A stretch of 64,000 nucleotides of DNA from Mesorhizobium sp. (GCF_016793485.1 NZ_JAEULZ010000038.1:186001-250000), one strand, 5' to 3'. Shown: positions 1 to 9,311, numbered from the stretch's first letter. The notes: generated by a model not told the origin, from the letters alone. Numbers and translations: made by a program.

Positions 1-2
1 TG

Positions 3-98
3 GTTGGATTGGGGGTCGGCGTTTTCGTCGGCCTCGTCGTTGCGTCCTGGTTCGCGCTGGCGGTCATCGCCTTTCTTCCGCGCGTGCGCCACACGTAG
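3..98 (+). CDS. C-terminal end of a membrane protein (partial, cut by window start)
   Basis: An open frame enters from the left edge and stops at TAG 96-98. The 31 visible residues are a hydrophobic Val/Gly/Ala-rich stretch (ending ...ASWFALAVIAFLPRVRHT), which looks like a final transmembrane helix followed by a short basic cytoplasmic tail. It would be convergent with the M23 peptidase, with only 25 bases between the stops. Family cannot be named from so little sequence; the call rests on uninterrupted hydrophobicity and a basic end. Confidence 0.4.
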   Translation, partial: VGLGVGVFVGLVVASWFALAVIAFLPRVRHT

Positions 99-123
99 GC
101 AGTCGCGGCCTGCCGAGGGCAGG

Positions 124-1389
124 TCAGAGATATTGGCTTACCGTCTTGCCGACCTTGAGAAAGGGCACGGGATTTATCGCTTTGCCGTCGCGGTGGATTT
201 CGTAGTGCAAATGCGGTCCGGTCGAGCGTCCACTGCTGCCGGCCTTGCCGACGAGGTCGCCGGGCGCGACCTGCTGGCCTTCCTTGACGAGAACCTGGCT
301 CATGTGCGCGTAGCGCGTGGTGAAGCCACCCGCATGGCGCACCTCGACCATGCGGCCATAGCCGCCGTTCCATCCGGCGATGACCACTGTGCCGGCTCCC
401 GTGACCCGGATGTCGGCGCCGCTTGGCGCCCGGAAGTCCATTCCGGAATGCATCGCCGGTGTCCCAAGTAGCGGATCTCTGCGCGCCCCGAACGTGCTTG
501 ATACCCCATAGCCGGGTGCCGGATTCGCGATCGGCAGTTGCCGCACCTCGGTCTTCATACGGTCGAGCAGGTCGAGCGCCTCGTCCAGTTCCTTGACCTT
601 CGTGTCGAATAGCGCTGGCGTATCGATGGCGACCAGCGGACCGCCTAAGCCGGTCTCTCCGGCAATATCGACCTCCAGCCCAGAGTCCTTCAACGCACCC
701 GCGATGGCATCCGCCGTTTGATATGCGTCTTCGGCGATCGCGTTGATCCTGCTGAGCTGGTCGGATTCGATTGAGCGCAGGGATTGGTTTATCGCGACGA
801 AAAGCCGATCGGCGCGGTCGGCGCTGGACTCAGCCTCTGCTGACGAGTTGCGTGTCGACCATGAGGAAAAGGGCTTGGCCGCCAGACCTGCGTATTGCGC
901 GTCCGATGCGCCTGCCGGCGTCAGGGACGCGCGTACGTCCGGTTTGTCGGAGGGTAGGGGAACTTCGCTTGGCAAGGTAGTGGCCGTCTCGCCGACACGG
1001 TCGAGGATGGGCTCGATGCGGCCTTGGCGCTGGGTGAGCTGTGATTGCCGGTCCAGCAGTTCGCCAACCTTGGCCTCCATGAGTTGCTGGTCGAGCATCT
1101 GCCTGCTGGTGATGCGGTCCACCTGGCTGCGCAAAGCAGATATGCGGTCTTCGTAGGCCTGCTGGAGCCGCGCCTGGCGGGCCGTGGTCGCATCGATCAG
1201 GTCGTCGCGCAGCACCAGATAGGAGGTTGCGAGCAGATAACCGATCGCCAGCGCGGCGAACGCTGATCCGGCCAGGGCAGCCACCCAGGGACGCACCTGG
1301 AAGTGACGGATCTCATCGCCCCGCGCGATGATGACGGTATGGGGCTCCCTGCGTTTGCCGAAAACTGTTGACTGACTTGCCTCTTTCAC
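124..1389 (-). CDS. M23 family zinc metallopeptidase, membrane anchored
   Basis: This 421-residue protein is probably a peptidoglycan DD-endopeptidase or an amidase activator of the LytM type acting at the periplasmic face of the inner membrane. A single transmembrane helix lies near residues 35-58. It is followed by a Gln/Arg-rich coiled coil at about 75-125, a low-complexity linker, and a C-terminal LytM/M23 domain at about 290-410. The zinc ligands are visible: H314-x3-D318 (HSGMD), H362 (RYAH) and the HxH motif H393-L-H395. All catalytic positions are present, so it should be an active enzyme and not a degenerate activator. It stands alone; upstream lies bcp on the same strand after a 110-bp gap. 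Confidence 0.88.
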   Translation of the reverse strand: MKEASQSTVFGKRREPHTVIIARGDEIRHFQVRPWVAALAGSAFAALAIGYLLATSYLVLRDDLIDATTARQARLQQAYEDRISALRSQVDRITSRQMLDQQLMEAKVGELLDRQSQLTQRQGRIEPILDRVGETATTLPSEVPLPSDKPDVRASLTPAGASDAQYAGLAAKPFSSWSTRNSSAEAESSADRADRLFVAINQSLRSIESDQLSRINAIAEDAYQTADAIAGALKDSGLEVDIAGETGLGGPLVAIDTPALFDTKVKELDEALDLLDRMKTEVRQLPIANPAPGYGVSSTFGARRDPLLGTPAMHSGMDFRAPSGADIRVTGAGTVVIAGWNGGYGRMVEVRHAGGFTTRYAHMSQVLVKEGQQVAPGDLVGKAGSSGRSTGPHLHYEIHRDGKAINPVPFLKVGKTVSQYL

Positions 1390-1499
1390 TGGAACCAGCG
1401 CCCACGCCGCTACAATTGCGATGGTGCTGATTACACATTGTTAGGGTTAACAAAGCCCTTAGCCCTGCATTTTCCGGAAGCGGAGGCTTCGCGTAGGGT

Positions 1500-1970
1500 C
1501 TAAAGCGCTTTTGCAGCCCCAAGTACCTCTTCGGCATGACCCGAAACTTTGACCTTGCTCCAGATCCTGGCGATCTTGCCGTCGCGGTCGATGAGGAAAG
1601 TCGTGCGCACAACGCCCATATAGGCGCGTCCGTACATCGTCTTCTCCGCCCACACCCCATAGTCCTCGATCGCCTTCCTTGATTCATCGGCGACAAGAAT
1701 CGTCTCAAGCCCATGTTTTTTCTTGAAATTTTCGTGTTTTCGTAGACTGTCCGGCGAGATGCCGATCACCACTGCTCCTGCCTTCGCGAATGCGCCCTTC
1801 AGTCGCGTGAAATCAATGGCCTCGGCGGTACACGCTTCCGTGTTGTCCTTCGGATAGAAGAACAGCACCACGATTTTGCCGCGAAGCTCTGCCAGCCCGA
1901 CCATGCCGCCATCGGCCGGCAAAGAAAAAATCGGCGCTTGGTCTCCAATTGCCAATTCGGCCATGGCCAT
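1500..1970 (-). CDS. bcp: Peroxiredoxin, Bcp/PrxQ type
   Basis: This 156-residue thiol peroxidase of the AhpC/TSA superfamily reduces hydroperoxides in the cytoplasm. The peroxidatic cysteine is C47 in DNTEACTAEA, where most family members read TPGCTxEA, so the Pro-Gly before the cysteine is replaced by Glu-Ala. No cysteine follows at the +5 position used as the resolving residue in E. coli Bcp, which suggests a 1-Cys mechanism or an external thiol partner. The start could also be the Met two codons later (1964). It is divergent from the AsmA-like gene and upstream of the M23 peptidase on the same strand. Confidence 0.88.
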   Translation of the reverse strand: MAMAELAIGDQAPIFSLPADGGMVGLAELRGKIVVLFFYPKDNTEACTAEAIDFTRLKGAFAKAGAVVIGISPDSLRKHENFKKKHGLETILVADESRKAIEDYGVWAEKTMYGRAYMGVVRTTFLIDRDGKIARIWSKVKVSGHAEEVLGAAKAL

Positions 1971-2058
1971 GCCCTTGATCAGGTTACAGGAAACACTTCA
2001 CAGTTATAGGCTGGGGCGGGAGTCGTCCACGGCGCATGAGCGAGATACGGAAGATCGG

Positions 2059-5000
2059 GTGGAGCACGAGCAGCGGCATGAGAAGATCAGGTTCCGGCGC
2101 GAAGAGATCGCGGATCTCTCGAGCCTGCCTTCCGCCGCCGAGGATCCCAAACCGCCACGCCCCAGGAGTTCCGGCCGCGCGCTGAAGATTCTAGCCGCCG
2201 TCGTTGGGGGGCTGTTTGCCCTCGTTCTTGTCGCCGTCGCCGCGCTTTACCTGGTCGGCCTGTCGGGTATCGGCTCGGAGCGCATCCGCCTTGCGGCTGA
2301 GACGGCGCTGAGGGAGATCGCCGGCGTCGATGTCGATGTCGCGATGGGGCCGGCCTACATAACGCTCGACGGGATGCGCTTCCTTGCGCTTGAGGTGAAC
2401 GATGTTGATCTCAGGAGCCAGAGCGACGGCGAGAAGATAGCAAGCGCTGGCTCCGTCCGGTTTGGTGTGCGGCTGCTTCCGTTGCTGACGGGCGATGTGA
2501 AGGTGTCGAGCGCCCGTCTGTCTGATGCCAGCATTATCGTCAGCAAATTGAGAACGGGTGCGCAGGCCGATTGGGCAAAGGCCTTTCGCGACGAGCGCGG
2601 CTTGATCGTTCCGGATCTCGTCACCAGGGCGGTTTTCGCGGCGACGCACAGGGCGCTCGACGCCGTTAGTTCCAAGGCGCTGCGGGGCATCACTCTGGAG
2701 AATGTCGAAGTCGTCCTGCCGCCCGGCGGCAGCGTTGCCGCCGTCAAGATCCTGGAGGCCCGGCTGGCGGAGTCGGATGGCGACAGCCTCATTTTCTCAT
2801 CGCAACTCGAGATCGGTTCGCGGCCGGTGGAACTTGGCCTTGCCGCGGAACGCGACGACGGCACGGGGCGGATAGTGTCGGTGGAACTGACCGCCACGAC
2901 GCCGGCTCCCGACGAAGCCGGGCAAGCTGGAAACCACGTCGGCGCAGTCGATCTCGTGTTGAACGGATCGGAAAGTTCGGGGCAGGGCAGCCTGAACGCG
3001 TCGCTGAAGGTTTCGGACTGGGGCGTCGATCTGGGCCCGCGTGGGGCTGTTTCCGGCGATCTTGGCTTCGATGGTCGGCTGGTTGCCGGGACGGATCGTC
3101 TTGAAATCAGTCGCCTGAGCGCGTCTGTCGGGCGTTCGCAGTTCGAGTTTCGCGGCCTCGTCGGTCCGCGGCCTGCGACTGGCCAGCCGGATGACGAACC
3201 GGGTTACAGGTTCAATCTCGCCAGTTCCCGCGCCAGTATCGCTCCGGATGGTTCAACCGAACCGGCGCTCAATGCCGGCGTACAATTGACCGGCGCCTAC
3301 CTTCCGGAACGGCGGCAGCTCTCTGCGGACCAGATCGTTGTAAAAGCCAACGGCCCCGGCGAAGTCCTCGGAACTGCGTCGATGGTTTTCGTTCCGGGTA
3401 AGGTGCCGGGCCTGTCGCTTGCGTTCAGCGCCTACGACATGCCGGTGTCGCAGGTTAAGCAGTTGTGGCCCTGGTTTTCCGCCCGGCCGGCTCGCAACTG
3501 GGTGCTCGGCAATGTCTTCGGCGGCCGCGTTACCGACGGACGTTTGCAGGTGCGTTTCGAGCCCGGCCGCCTTGGCAACGGAATACCTCTTTCGGGCGAC
3601 GAGTCGTTCGGCAGCTTCCGCATCGAAGGCACACGTTTCGACACGGCAGGCCTTATCCCGCCTGTCCGCGACGCGACAGGCGTTGTGGACTACCGCGGAG
3701 CCGACATCGACATCGCGCTGTCGTCGGGTACGGTTTACCTGCCCAGCGGCCGGACGGTTGCCGCGAGCAATGGAAATCTCGCCATCAGGAAAGCGAACGT
3801 GCCGCCGGTCATCGGCGCGCTCGACATAGATGTCGCTGGCGAGGCGCCGGCCGTCGCCGAACTCGCTTCCTACGAGCCCATCAACGCCATGCGCCGTGCC
3901 GGGCTGGTGCCGGACGACTTCAGTGGCGGCGAAGTGACCGGCAATGTAAAGGCGGACATCCCGCTGCAGAAGGGCATCGACCCGGCGCGCCTCAACTGGC
4001 TGGTTGCGCTCGACTACAAGAACCTGTCGATGTCCAAGCCCTTTGATGGCCAGGTCATCACCGACGCAAACGGCACGATAACCGTCGAGAAGACGCAAGC
4101 CGTCATCGACGCGAAGGCCAAGCTCAACGGCGTTCCCGCCCAGATCGCGGCGATCGAGCCGCTGGGCGGCAGCGAAGCTGAACGCAAGCGGTTGATCACG
4201 CTGACGCTGGACGACAAGGCCCGCGAGCTTGTCGTTCCAGGACTCGCGGGCCTCATCGAGGGGCCGGTCAAGGTGGAGGTGGACGCAGGCGATCGCATCA
4301 AGCGGATCGACGCCGATCTCACTGGCGCGCAAGTCAACATCCCATGGGCGGGCTGGAGCAAGGGGCCGGGCATCGGCGGCAATGTCTCCTTCCTGCTCGA
4401 GGACATCGAAGGCAAGTCGCGCCTCTCCGACTTCAAGCTCAGCGGCGAGACGTTCGGCATCGCCGGCAATGTGCTGCTTGCGTCCGGCAGCCTCAGCGAG
4501 GCGCAGTTCTCGAACGTCAAGCTCAACCGCAACGACGACGTGGCCGTTTCCGTCAAGCAATCCGGCAAGGGCTACGTGGTCGACGTAAAGGGCAAGTCGC
4601 TCGACGCCCGCTCGGTCGTCAAGCAGTTCACGTCCGATTCCGGTACGGCGACGAAGTCCTCTGACGGCAGTTCGGTCGGTTCTGTCACGCTGTCGGTCAA
4701 TGTCGACAGCGTCACCGGCTTTCACGACGAAAAGCTCGGCAACGTGAAGCTCGCTTATCGCGGCAGGGGCGACAGGGTGGACAGGCTGGAGGTCGATGCC
4801 GTCTCGGCCTCGGGCGGCAAGATACAATTGCGAAACGGCATCGCCGACGGCGGCAAGACGATGCGTGCGAACTCGTCGGATGCCGGCGCCGTGCTGCGCT
4901 TCCTCGACCTCTACGAATACATGCAGGGCGGCAAGATCGATCTTGCCCTTGCCGGGGGCGTCGATGGCCCGATGACCGGCCAGGTTGACGCGCGCGACTT

Positions 5001-5451
5001 CGTGCTGGTCAACGAGCCGCGACTGGGTTCCATCGTGTCCACGACGCCGGCGGGCGGAGACCGCAGCCTGAACCAGGCCGTCCGGCGAGACATCGACACC
5101 TCGCGTGTAAACTTCGAACGCCTCTATTCGAAGGTCGAGAAGGGAACCGGATATTTGCGCCTGTCCGACGGCGTCCTGCGCGGCCAGCTTGTCGGCGCGT
5201 CCTTCCAGGGCACGCTTTACGACCAGAAGGGCAACATGGACATGACCGGCACCTTCATGCCGGCCTACGGCCTCAACCGCATCTTCGGCGAACTGCCGAT
5301 CGTCGGCGTTCTGCTTGGCAACGGGCGCGACGGCGGCCTGATCGGCGTGACCTTCAAACTCACCGGCGACGCTGACGCCCCCACCGTCCAGGTCAATCCC
5401 CTGTCGGTGATCGCGCCCGGTATCTTCCGCTCGATCTTCGAGTTCCGGTAA
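2059..5451 (+). CDS. AsmA/YhdP-like large membrane-anchored protein
   Basis: This protein of about 1130 residues has a cytoplasmic N-terminus rich in charge, one transmembrane helix (about residues 42-68) and a very long periplasmic part made of repeated beta-rich segments. That is the layout of AsmA-like/YhdP (DUF3971) proteins, which are thought to bridge the envelope and carry phospholipids to the outer membrane. The C-terminal region (GTFMPAYGLNRIFGELPIVG) is typical of the AsmA-like C-terminal domain. The open frame reaches back to 1876 but would overlap bcp antisense. There is no in-frame ATG after 1963, so I prefer GTG 2059, just before the conserved-looking EHEQRHEKIRFRREEI. Start is uncertain; family is fairly sure. 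Confidence 0.8.
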   Translation: MEHEQRHEKIRFRREEIADLSSLPSAAEDPKPPRPRSSGRALKILAAVVGGLFALVLVAVAALYLVGLSGIGSERIRLAAETALREIAGVDVDVAMGPAYITLDGMRFLALEVNDVDLRSQSDGEKIASAGSVRFGVRLLPLLTGDVKVSSARLSDASIIVSKLRTGAQADWAKAFRDERGLIVPDLVTRAVFAATHRALDAVSSKALRGITLENVEVVLPPGGSVAAVKILEARLAESDGDSLIFSSQLEIGSRPVELGLAAERDDGTGRIVSVELTATTPAPDEAGQAGNHVGAVDLVLNGSESSGQGSLNASLKVSDWGVDLGPRGAVSGDLGFDGRLVAGTDRLEISRLSASVGRSQFEFRGLVGPRPATGQPDDEPGYRFNLASSRASIAPDGSTEPALNAGVQLTGAYLPERRQLSADQIVVKANGPGEVLGTASMVFVPGKVPGLSLAFSAYDMPVSQVKQLWPWFSARPARNWVLGNVFGGRVTDGRLQVRFEPGRLGNGIPLSGDESFGSFRIEGTRFDTAGLIPPVRDATGVVDYRGADIDIALSSGTVYLPSGRTVAASNGNLAIRKANVPPVIGALDIDVAGEAPAVAELASYEPINAMRRAGLVPDDFSGGEVTGNVKADIPLQKGIDPARLNWLVALDYKNLSMSKPFDGQVITDANGTITVEKTQAVIDAKAKLNGVPAQIAAIEPLGGSEAERKRLITLTLDDKARELVVPGLAGLIEGPVKVEVDAGDRIKRIDADLTGAQVNIPWAGWSKGPGIGGNVSFLLEDIEGKSRLSDFKLSGETFGIAGNVLLASGSLSEAQFSNVKLNRNDDVAVSVKQSGKGYVVDVKGKSLDARSVVKQFTSDSGTATKSSDGSSVGSVTLSVNVDSVTGFHDEKLGNVKLAYRGRGDRVDRLEVDAVSASGGKIQLRNGIADGGKTMRANSSDAGAVLRFLDLYEYMQGGKIDLALAGGVDGPMTGQVDARDFVLVNEPRLGSIVSTTPAGGDRSLNQAVRRDIDTSRVNFERLYSKVEKGTGYLRLSDGVLRGQLVGASFQGTLYDQKGNMDMTGTFMPAYGLNRIFGELPIVGVLLGNGRDGGLIGVTFKLTGDADAPTVQVNPLSVIAPGIFRSIFEFR

Positions 5452-5457
5452 GAGCCG

Positions 5458-6702
5458 TCAGCTTGGCCGCACGAGCACGTGCTTCTTCTTGCCGAGCGAC
5501 AGCTTGATCGCGCCGTCCGCATTGAGGTCCGCGTTCGTCACAAGGCGGCGTTCGTCTGAAACGGGCTGGTCGTTGAGCCGGACGGCGCCGCCCTGAACGT
5601 GACGCCGCGCTTCGCCATTCGACGCCGCCAGCCCTGCGTTCACGAACAGCGCGAGCACGCCGACGCCGGCAGCCAACTGAGCGGCGTCGATCGCAACCGT
5701 CGGCAGCGTATCGGCCGTTACGCCTTCCTCGAACGTCTTGCGCGCCGTCTCAGCGGCCTGTTCCGCGGCCGCGCGGCCGTGCAGCATCGCGGTCACTTCG
5801 GTGGCAAGGACCTTCTTGGCCTCGTTGATCTCCGCGCCGCCAAGCGCCGCCAGTCGTGCCACCTCGTCGAGCGGCATCGTGGTGTAGAGCTTGAGGAAAC
5901 GCTCCACGTCGGCGTCCTCGGTGTTGCGCCAGTACTGCCAGAAATCGTAGACGCTCATCATCTCCGCGCTCAGCCACACGGCGCCAGACGCGGTCTTTCC
6001 CATCTTCGCGCCGGAGGATGTGGTCAGCAGCGGCGAGGTCAGCGCGAAGAGTTGCGGCGTGCCCATGCGGTGGCCGAGGTCGATGCCGTTGACGATGTTG
6101 CCCCACTGGTCGGAGCCGCCCATCTGCAGCCGCGTGCCGAAGCGCTTGTTCAGCTCGACGAAGTCGTATGCCTGCAGGATCATGTAGTTGAATTCGAGGA
6201 ACGACAGCGACTGCTCGCGGTCGAGGCGCAGCTTCACGGAATCGAAGCTCAGCATCCGGTTGACCGAGAAGTGGCGGCCGACATCGCGCAGGAACTCGAC
6301 ATAGCGGATGCCCATCAACCAGTCCGCGTTGTTGACCATCATCGCGCCCGCGTTGAAGTCGAGGTACGGCGCGAAGTTGGAGCGGATGCCGACGAGGTTG
6401 TCCTCGATGTCCTGCGGCGTCAGCAGCTTGCGGGCCTCGTCCTTGAACGAAGGGTCGCCGATCATCGAGGTGCCGCCGCCCATCAGCGCGATCGGCTTGT
6501 GGCCGGTCTTCTGCATCCAGTGCAGCATCATGATCTGGATGAGCGATCCTGCGTGCAGGCTTTTGGCGGTCGCATCGAAGCCGATATAGGCGCTGACGCT
6601 CTCCGTACGGAACAGTTCGTCCAGCCCGCTCTCGTCGGAGATCTGGTGGATGAAGCCGCGTTCGGAAATCGTGCGCAGGAAATCGGACTTGAAGGCAGAC
6701 AT
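5458..6702 (-). CDS. tyrS: Tyrosyl-tRNA synthetase
   Basis: This 414-residue class I aminoacyl-tRNA synthetase charges tRNA-Tyr. The HIGH-like motif is HAGS ([10 protein letters not shown]), the KMSKS-like motif is KMGKT, and the tyrosine-binding segment [11 protein letters not shown] followed by [11 protein letters not shown] is typical of bacterial TyrRS. A C-terminal S4-like RNA-binding domain is recognisable (about 350-414). The Met at 6702 ([11 protein letters not shown]) is preceded by GGGAATAAG at about the right spacing, so I reject the 13-residue upstream extension. It is divergent from anmK with a shared 100-bp promoter region and ends 6 bp from the AsmA-like gene (convergent). Confidence 0.95.
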   Translation of the reverse strand: MSAFKSDFLRTISERGFIHQISDESGLDELFRTESVSAYIGFDATAKSLHAGSLIQIMMLHWMQKTGHKPIALMGGGTSMIGDPSFKDEARKLLTPQDIEDNLVGIRSNFAPYLDFNAGAMMVNNADWLMGIRYVEFLRDVGRHFSVNRMLSFDSVKLRLDREQSLSFLEFNYMILQAYDFVELNKRFGTRLQMGGSDQWGNIVNGIDLGHRMGTPQLFALTSPLLTTSSGAKMGKTASGAVWLSAEMMSVYDFWQYWRNTEDADVERFLKLYTTMPLDEVARLAALGGAEINEAKKVLATEVTAMLHGRAAAEQAAETARKTFEEGVTADTLPTVAIDAAQLAAGVGVLALFVNAGLAASNGEARRHVQGGAVRLNDQPVSDERRLVTNADLNADGAIKLSLGKKKHVLVRPS

Positions 6703-6802
6703 AATTCTTATTCCCGGGAGACGCCGTGCGGCGCGCCGCATGGCAAGTTTGGTCGCGGGCGTTTAGCATCCCGCGACGGTGAATCACAAGGATGCCCTCT
6801 CA

Positions 6803-7936
6803 ATGACAGCCCTGCGCGCGATCGGCCTGATGAGCGGTACGTCGATGGATGGCATCGATGTGGCGGCGCTGGAGACGGACGGCGAGACGGTTTCGACAAC
6901 CGGCCCGTCTCTGTCCGTGGCGTATGACGCGGCGTTCCGCAAGCGCATCGAGGCGGGGCTGGAAGCGGCGAAGGCGATCGTGTCACGTGACGAGCGGCCG
7001 GGCGATCTCGCAGCGCTCGAACGCGAGCTGACGCTTCGCCATGCGCAGGCCGTTCGCGACTTCCTGAAAGTCGCAGGACCGGATTGGCAGCGCCCCGACG
7101 TCGTCGGTTTCCACGGCCAGACCGTACTGCATCGTCCGCAACTCGGCCTCACGGTGCAACTCGGTGACGGCGCTATGCTTGCGAAGGAACTCGGCTTCGA
7201 TGTCGTGCACGACATGCGCGCCAATGACATGCGTCACGGCGGGCAGGGCGCTCCGCTCGTGTCCGCCTATCACGCCGCGCGCGCCCGCTCGCTCGCGCCG
7301 GAATTCGCAGCCGGCTTTCCGATCGTCTTCGTCAACATCGGCGGCATATCCAACATCACATACGTGCCGCGCGACGGCGATCCCATCGCCTTCGACACAG
7401 GTCCCGGCAACGGGCTGATCGACCAGTGGGTCTCGCGCGAGGGAGGCGTTGCCTTCGACGCCGACGGCGCGATCGCCAGCAAGGGCGTCGTCGATCGCGC
7501 GCTCGTCGCGCGCTATCTCGACAATTCGTTTTTCGCGAAGGCGCCGCCGAAGTCTCTCGACCGCAGCGACTTCACGCTCGCCCTCATGCAGGACGTCTCG
7601 CTCGCCGATGGCGCGCGCACATTGGCTGCGGTGTCAGCGCAGGGAATCCTCAAGTCGATCGATCATCTGCCGGGCAGGCCAACGCTCTGGATTCTGTGCG
7701 GCGGCGGTCGCAAGAATCCGCACATCGTCGGCGATCTTCGTGCCGGTGCGATGGCCCACGATGCGAAGGTCGTCGTGGCGGAAGACGTCGGATTGGATGG
7801 AGATGCGACGGAGGCGGAGGCGTGGGCCTTCCTGGCCGTTCGTTCGCTGAAATCGCTGCCGCTGACGTTCCCGGGCACGACGGGATGCGGATTTCCGGTT
7901 ACTGGCGGTGTACTGAATAAAGCAAAAGGCGCGTAG
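6803..7936 (+). CDS. anmK: Anhydro-N-acetylmuramic acid kinase
   Basis: This 377-residue kinase phosphorylates 1,6-anhydro-MurNAc released during peptidoglycan turnover, feeding it to MurNAc-6-phosphate for recycling. Signature segments are GLMSGTSMDGID at the N-terminus (phosphate/ATP binding), GFHGQTVLH, NIGGISNIT, FDTGPGN and the C-terminal GGGRKNP. I start at Met 6803 because the family begins almost directly with this motif and an AAGGA lies about 10 bases upstream. The tyrS-anmK divergent pairing is common in Rhizobiales. The last codons form the left arm of a terminator hairpin (7925-7953). Confidence 0.94.
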   Translation: MTALRAIGLMSGTSMDGIDVAALETDGETVSTTGPSLSVAYDAAFRKRIEAGLEAAKAIVSRDERPGDLAALERELTLRHAQAVRDFLKVAGPDWQRPDVVGFHGQTVLHRPQLGLTVQLGDGAMLAKELGFDVVHDMRANDMRHGGQGAPLVSAYHAARARSLAPEFAAGFPIVFVNIGGISNITYVPRDGDPIAFDTGPGNGLIDQWVSREGGVAFDADGAIASKGVVDRALVARYLDNSFFAKAPPKSLDRSDFTLALMQDVSLADGARTLAAVSAQGILKSIDHLPGRPTLWILCGGGRKNPHIVGDLRAGAMAHDAKVVVAEDVGLDGDATEAEAWAFLAVRSLKSLPLTFPGTTGCGFPVTGGVLNKAKGA

Positions 7937-7953
7937 TAGAACCACGCGCCTTT
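7925..7953. terminator. Rho-independent terminator after anmK
   Basis: A perfect 10-bp stem, AAAGGCGCGT (7925-7934) pairing with ACGCGCCTTT (7944-7953), has a 9-base loop. Its left arm overlaps the final codons and stop of anmK. A on the left and T on the right mean it could act in both directions between the two convergent genes. Confidence 0.75.
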
Positions 7954-7960
7954 AAAGAAC

Positions 7961-7980
7961 GAAGCAGTCTGAACTGCTTC
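7961..7980 (-). terminator. Probable terminator of the histone-like gene
   Basis: An 8-bp perfect stem (GAAGCAGT 7961-7968 with ACTGCTTC 7973-7980) with a 4-base loop lies just beyond the stop of the minus-strand histone-like gene. On the minus strand it is followed by GTTCTTTAAA, a short T-rich tract. Confidence 0.55.
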
Positions 7981-7984
7981 GAGC

Positions 7985-8347
7985 TTACTTCTTGGCCGGA
8001 GCCTTCTTCGCAGGTGCCTTCTTGGCAGCCGGCTTTGCAGCAGCAGCCTTTGCAGGAGCCTTCTTCGCGGCGGGCTTGGCAGCGGCCTTGGCCGGAGCCT
8101 TCTTCGCAGCGGGCTTTGCAGCCGCCTTCGCCGGAGCCTTCGCTGCGGGTTTCGCAGCAGCCTTGGCAGCGGGCTTGGCCGCAGGTTTAGCAGCCGGCTT
8201 CTTGGCGGCGGGCTTGGCCGTCGCTTTTGCAGCAGGCTTGGCGGCAGCTTTCGCAGCGGGCTTCTTGGCGGCGGGCTTTGCCGTCGCTTTTGGAGCCGCA
8301 GCTTTCGCCGCCATGGCAGGCTTCTTCGTCTTGTCAGTCTTGCTCAC
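7985..8347 (-). CDS. Histone H1-like Lys/Ala/Pro-rich repeat protein
   Basis: This 120-residue protein is made almost wholly of AAKPAAKK / APAKAAAK repeats after a short N-terminus (MSKTDKTKKPAMAAK). About a third of the residues are lysine and there are no acidic residues beyond position 4. Such low-complexity basic tails resemble eukaryotic H1 and bacterial AlgP/HctB-type proteins and are expected to bind DNA or RNA non-specifically. The DNA is correspondingly repetitive, so copy number of the repeat may vary between strains. It has terminators downstream and a 168-bp upstream gap, so it is likely monocistronic. Confidence 0.8.
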   Translation of the reverse strand: MSKTDKTKKPAMAAKAAAPKATAKPAAKKPAAKAAAKPAAKATAKPAAKKPAAKPAAKPAAKAAAKPAAKAPAKAAAKPAAKKAPAKAAAKPAAKKAPAKAAAAKPAAKKAPAKKAPAKK

Positions 8348-8515
8348 GTGAATTCCCCCTCGTCTAGGGATTGTGATTCGTCACATTCGGAGCCTGACAC
8401 GCAGTAAGTCGGCTGTCGAGTATCTGTGAAGAGCGCAGCAAAACTTTCCACCACGACTCTGTCTTGGAAGACACACCAGTCGTGTTGGAGTTTTTCCGAA
8501 GTGAAGTTGCAGCGA

Positions 8516-9190
8516 TCAGCGCAGACGTTTCGGTCTCGGGTCGGAGAGCTCGCCGGCGAGTCTGCGATCGAGATAGTCGGCGCATTCGTCGAGCAGCAGT
8601 TCGGAGTCGTTCGAGAAGAAATGGTTCGCGCCCGACAGAGTCTTCTGCGTGATCGTGATGCCCTTCTGCGTGTGCAGCTTGTCGACAAGCACCTGCACGT
8701 CTTTCGGCGGCGCGACCTTGTCTGCGTCGCCGTGGATGATGAGGCCTGACGACGGACACGGAGCGAGGAAGGAGAAGTCGTAAGTGTTCGGCTGCGGCGC
8801 GATCGAGATGAAGCCTTCGATCTCAGGACGACGCATCAGGAGCTGCATGCCGATCCACGCGCCGAATGAATATCCTGCCACCCAGCACGTCTTCGAGTCT
8901 GGATGCAGCGACTGAATCCAGTCGAGCGCGGCGGCCGCGTCGGAGAGTTCTCCGGTGCCGTGATCGAACTCGCCCTGGCTCCTGCCGATGCCGCGGAAAT
9001 TGAATCGCAGCGTCGTGAAGTTCCGCTTCTGGAACATGTAGAACAGGTCGTAGACGATCTTGTTGTTCATCGTCCCGCCGAACTGCGGATGCGGATGAAG
9101 GATGATTGCGATCGGCGCGCTCTTCTCCGTGGACGGTTGATACCGACCCTCCAGACGACCGGCAGGACCCGCGAAAATCACCTCAGGCAT
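8516..9190 (-). CDS. Alpha/beta hydrolase of the small DLH-like type
   Basis: This 224-residue single-domain hydrolase has an oxyanion-region motif HPHPQFGGTM, the nucleophile elbow GYSFG (serine about residue 107), an Asp in HGDADKV and a His in GANHFF, giving a complete Ser-Asp-His triad. It belongs to the widespread alpha/beta hydrolase family close to dienelactone hydrolase/YfhR-like proteins; the substrate cannot be told. It lies opposite to the suf locus with a 263-bp gap that carries an Irr-like box. Confidence 0.82.
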   Translation of the reverse strand: MPEVIFAGPAGRLEGRYQPSTEKSAPIAIILHPHPQFGGTMNNKIVYDLFYMFQKRNFTTLRFNFRGIGRSQGEFDHGTGELSDAAAALDWIQSLHPDSKTCWVAGYSFGAWIGMQLLMRRPEIEGFISIAPQPNTYDFSFLAPCPSSGLIIHGDADKVAPPKDVQVLVDKLHTQKGITITQKTLSGANHFFSNDSELLLDECADYLDRRLAGELSDPRPKRLR

Positions 9191-9274
9191 AAGAACTCCA
9201 TCACCCTGTCTACCGCCGGCTGGCTCAATTCTCCCACGGCCTTGACGCAGGACTTTCGCCTACATAGAACCTAG

Positions 9275-9291
9275 TTTAGAATTGTTCAAAA
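9275..9291 (+). promoter_or_regulatory. Candidate Irr (ICE) box upstream of the suf operon
   Basis: TTTAGAA-TTG-TTCAAAA matches the rhizobial iron control element consensus TTTAGAA-N3-TTCTAAA at 13 of 14 fixed positions. It lies about 165 bases before the first suf gene. Irr is the heme-dependent Fur-family regulator of Rhizobiales that acts under iron limitation. Iron control of the suf operon is known in Agrobacterium and Sinorhizobium; the assignment here is from the motif alone. Confidence 0.5.
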
Positions 9292-9293
9292 GT

Positions 9294-9311
9294 GGGTGGG
9301 GTTTCCACCCC
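9294..9311. other. Hairpin-forming sequence near the suf promoter
   Basis: A GGGTGG/CCACCC inverted repeat with a short loop lies directly downstream of the Irr-like box. No T-tract follows, so it is not an obvious terminator; it could be a leader structure of the suf transcript. Confidence 0.3.

Noticed and set aside
3253..4827. 524-codon minus-strand frame inside the AsmA-like gene
   Set aside because: High-GC shadow with Arg/Asp/Val-rich composition and no domain; the + strand gene has clear family features.
5599..6927. 442-codon + strand frame opposite tyrS
   Set aside because: Antisense shadow of a certain synthetase gene.
7992..8351. Gly/Ala/Phe-rich + strand frame resembling a secreted repeat protein
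   Set aside because: It is the exact antisense of the AAKPAAKK gene; the repeat keeps both strands open.
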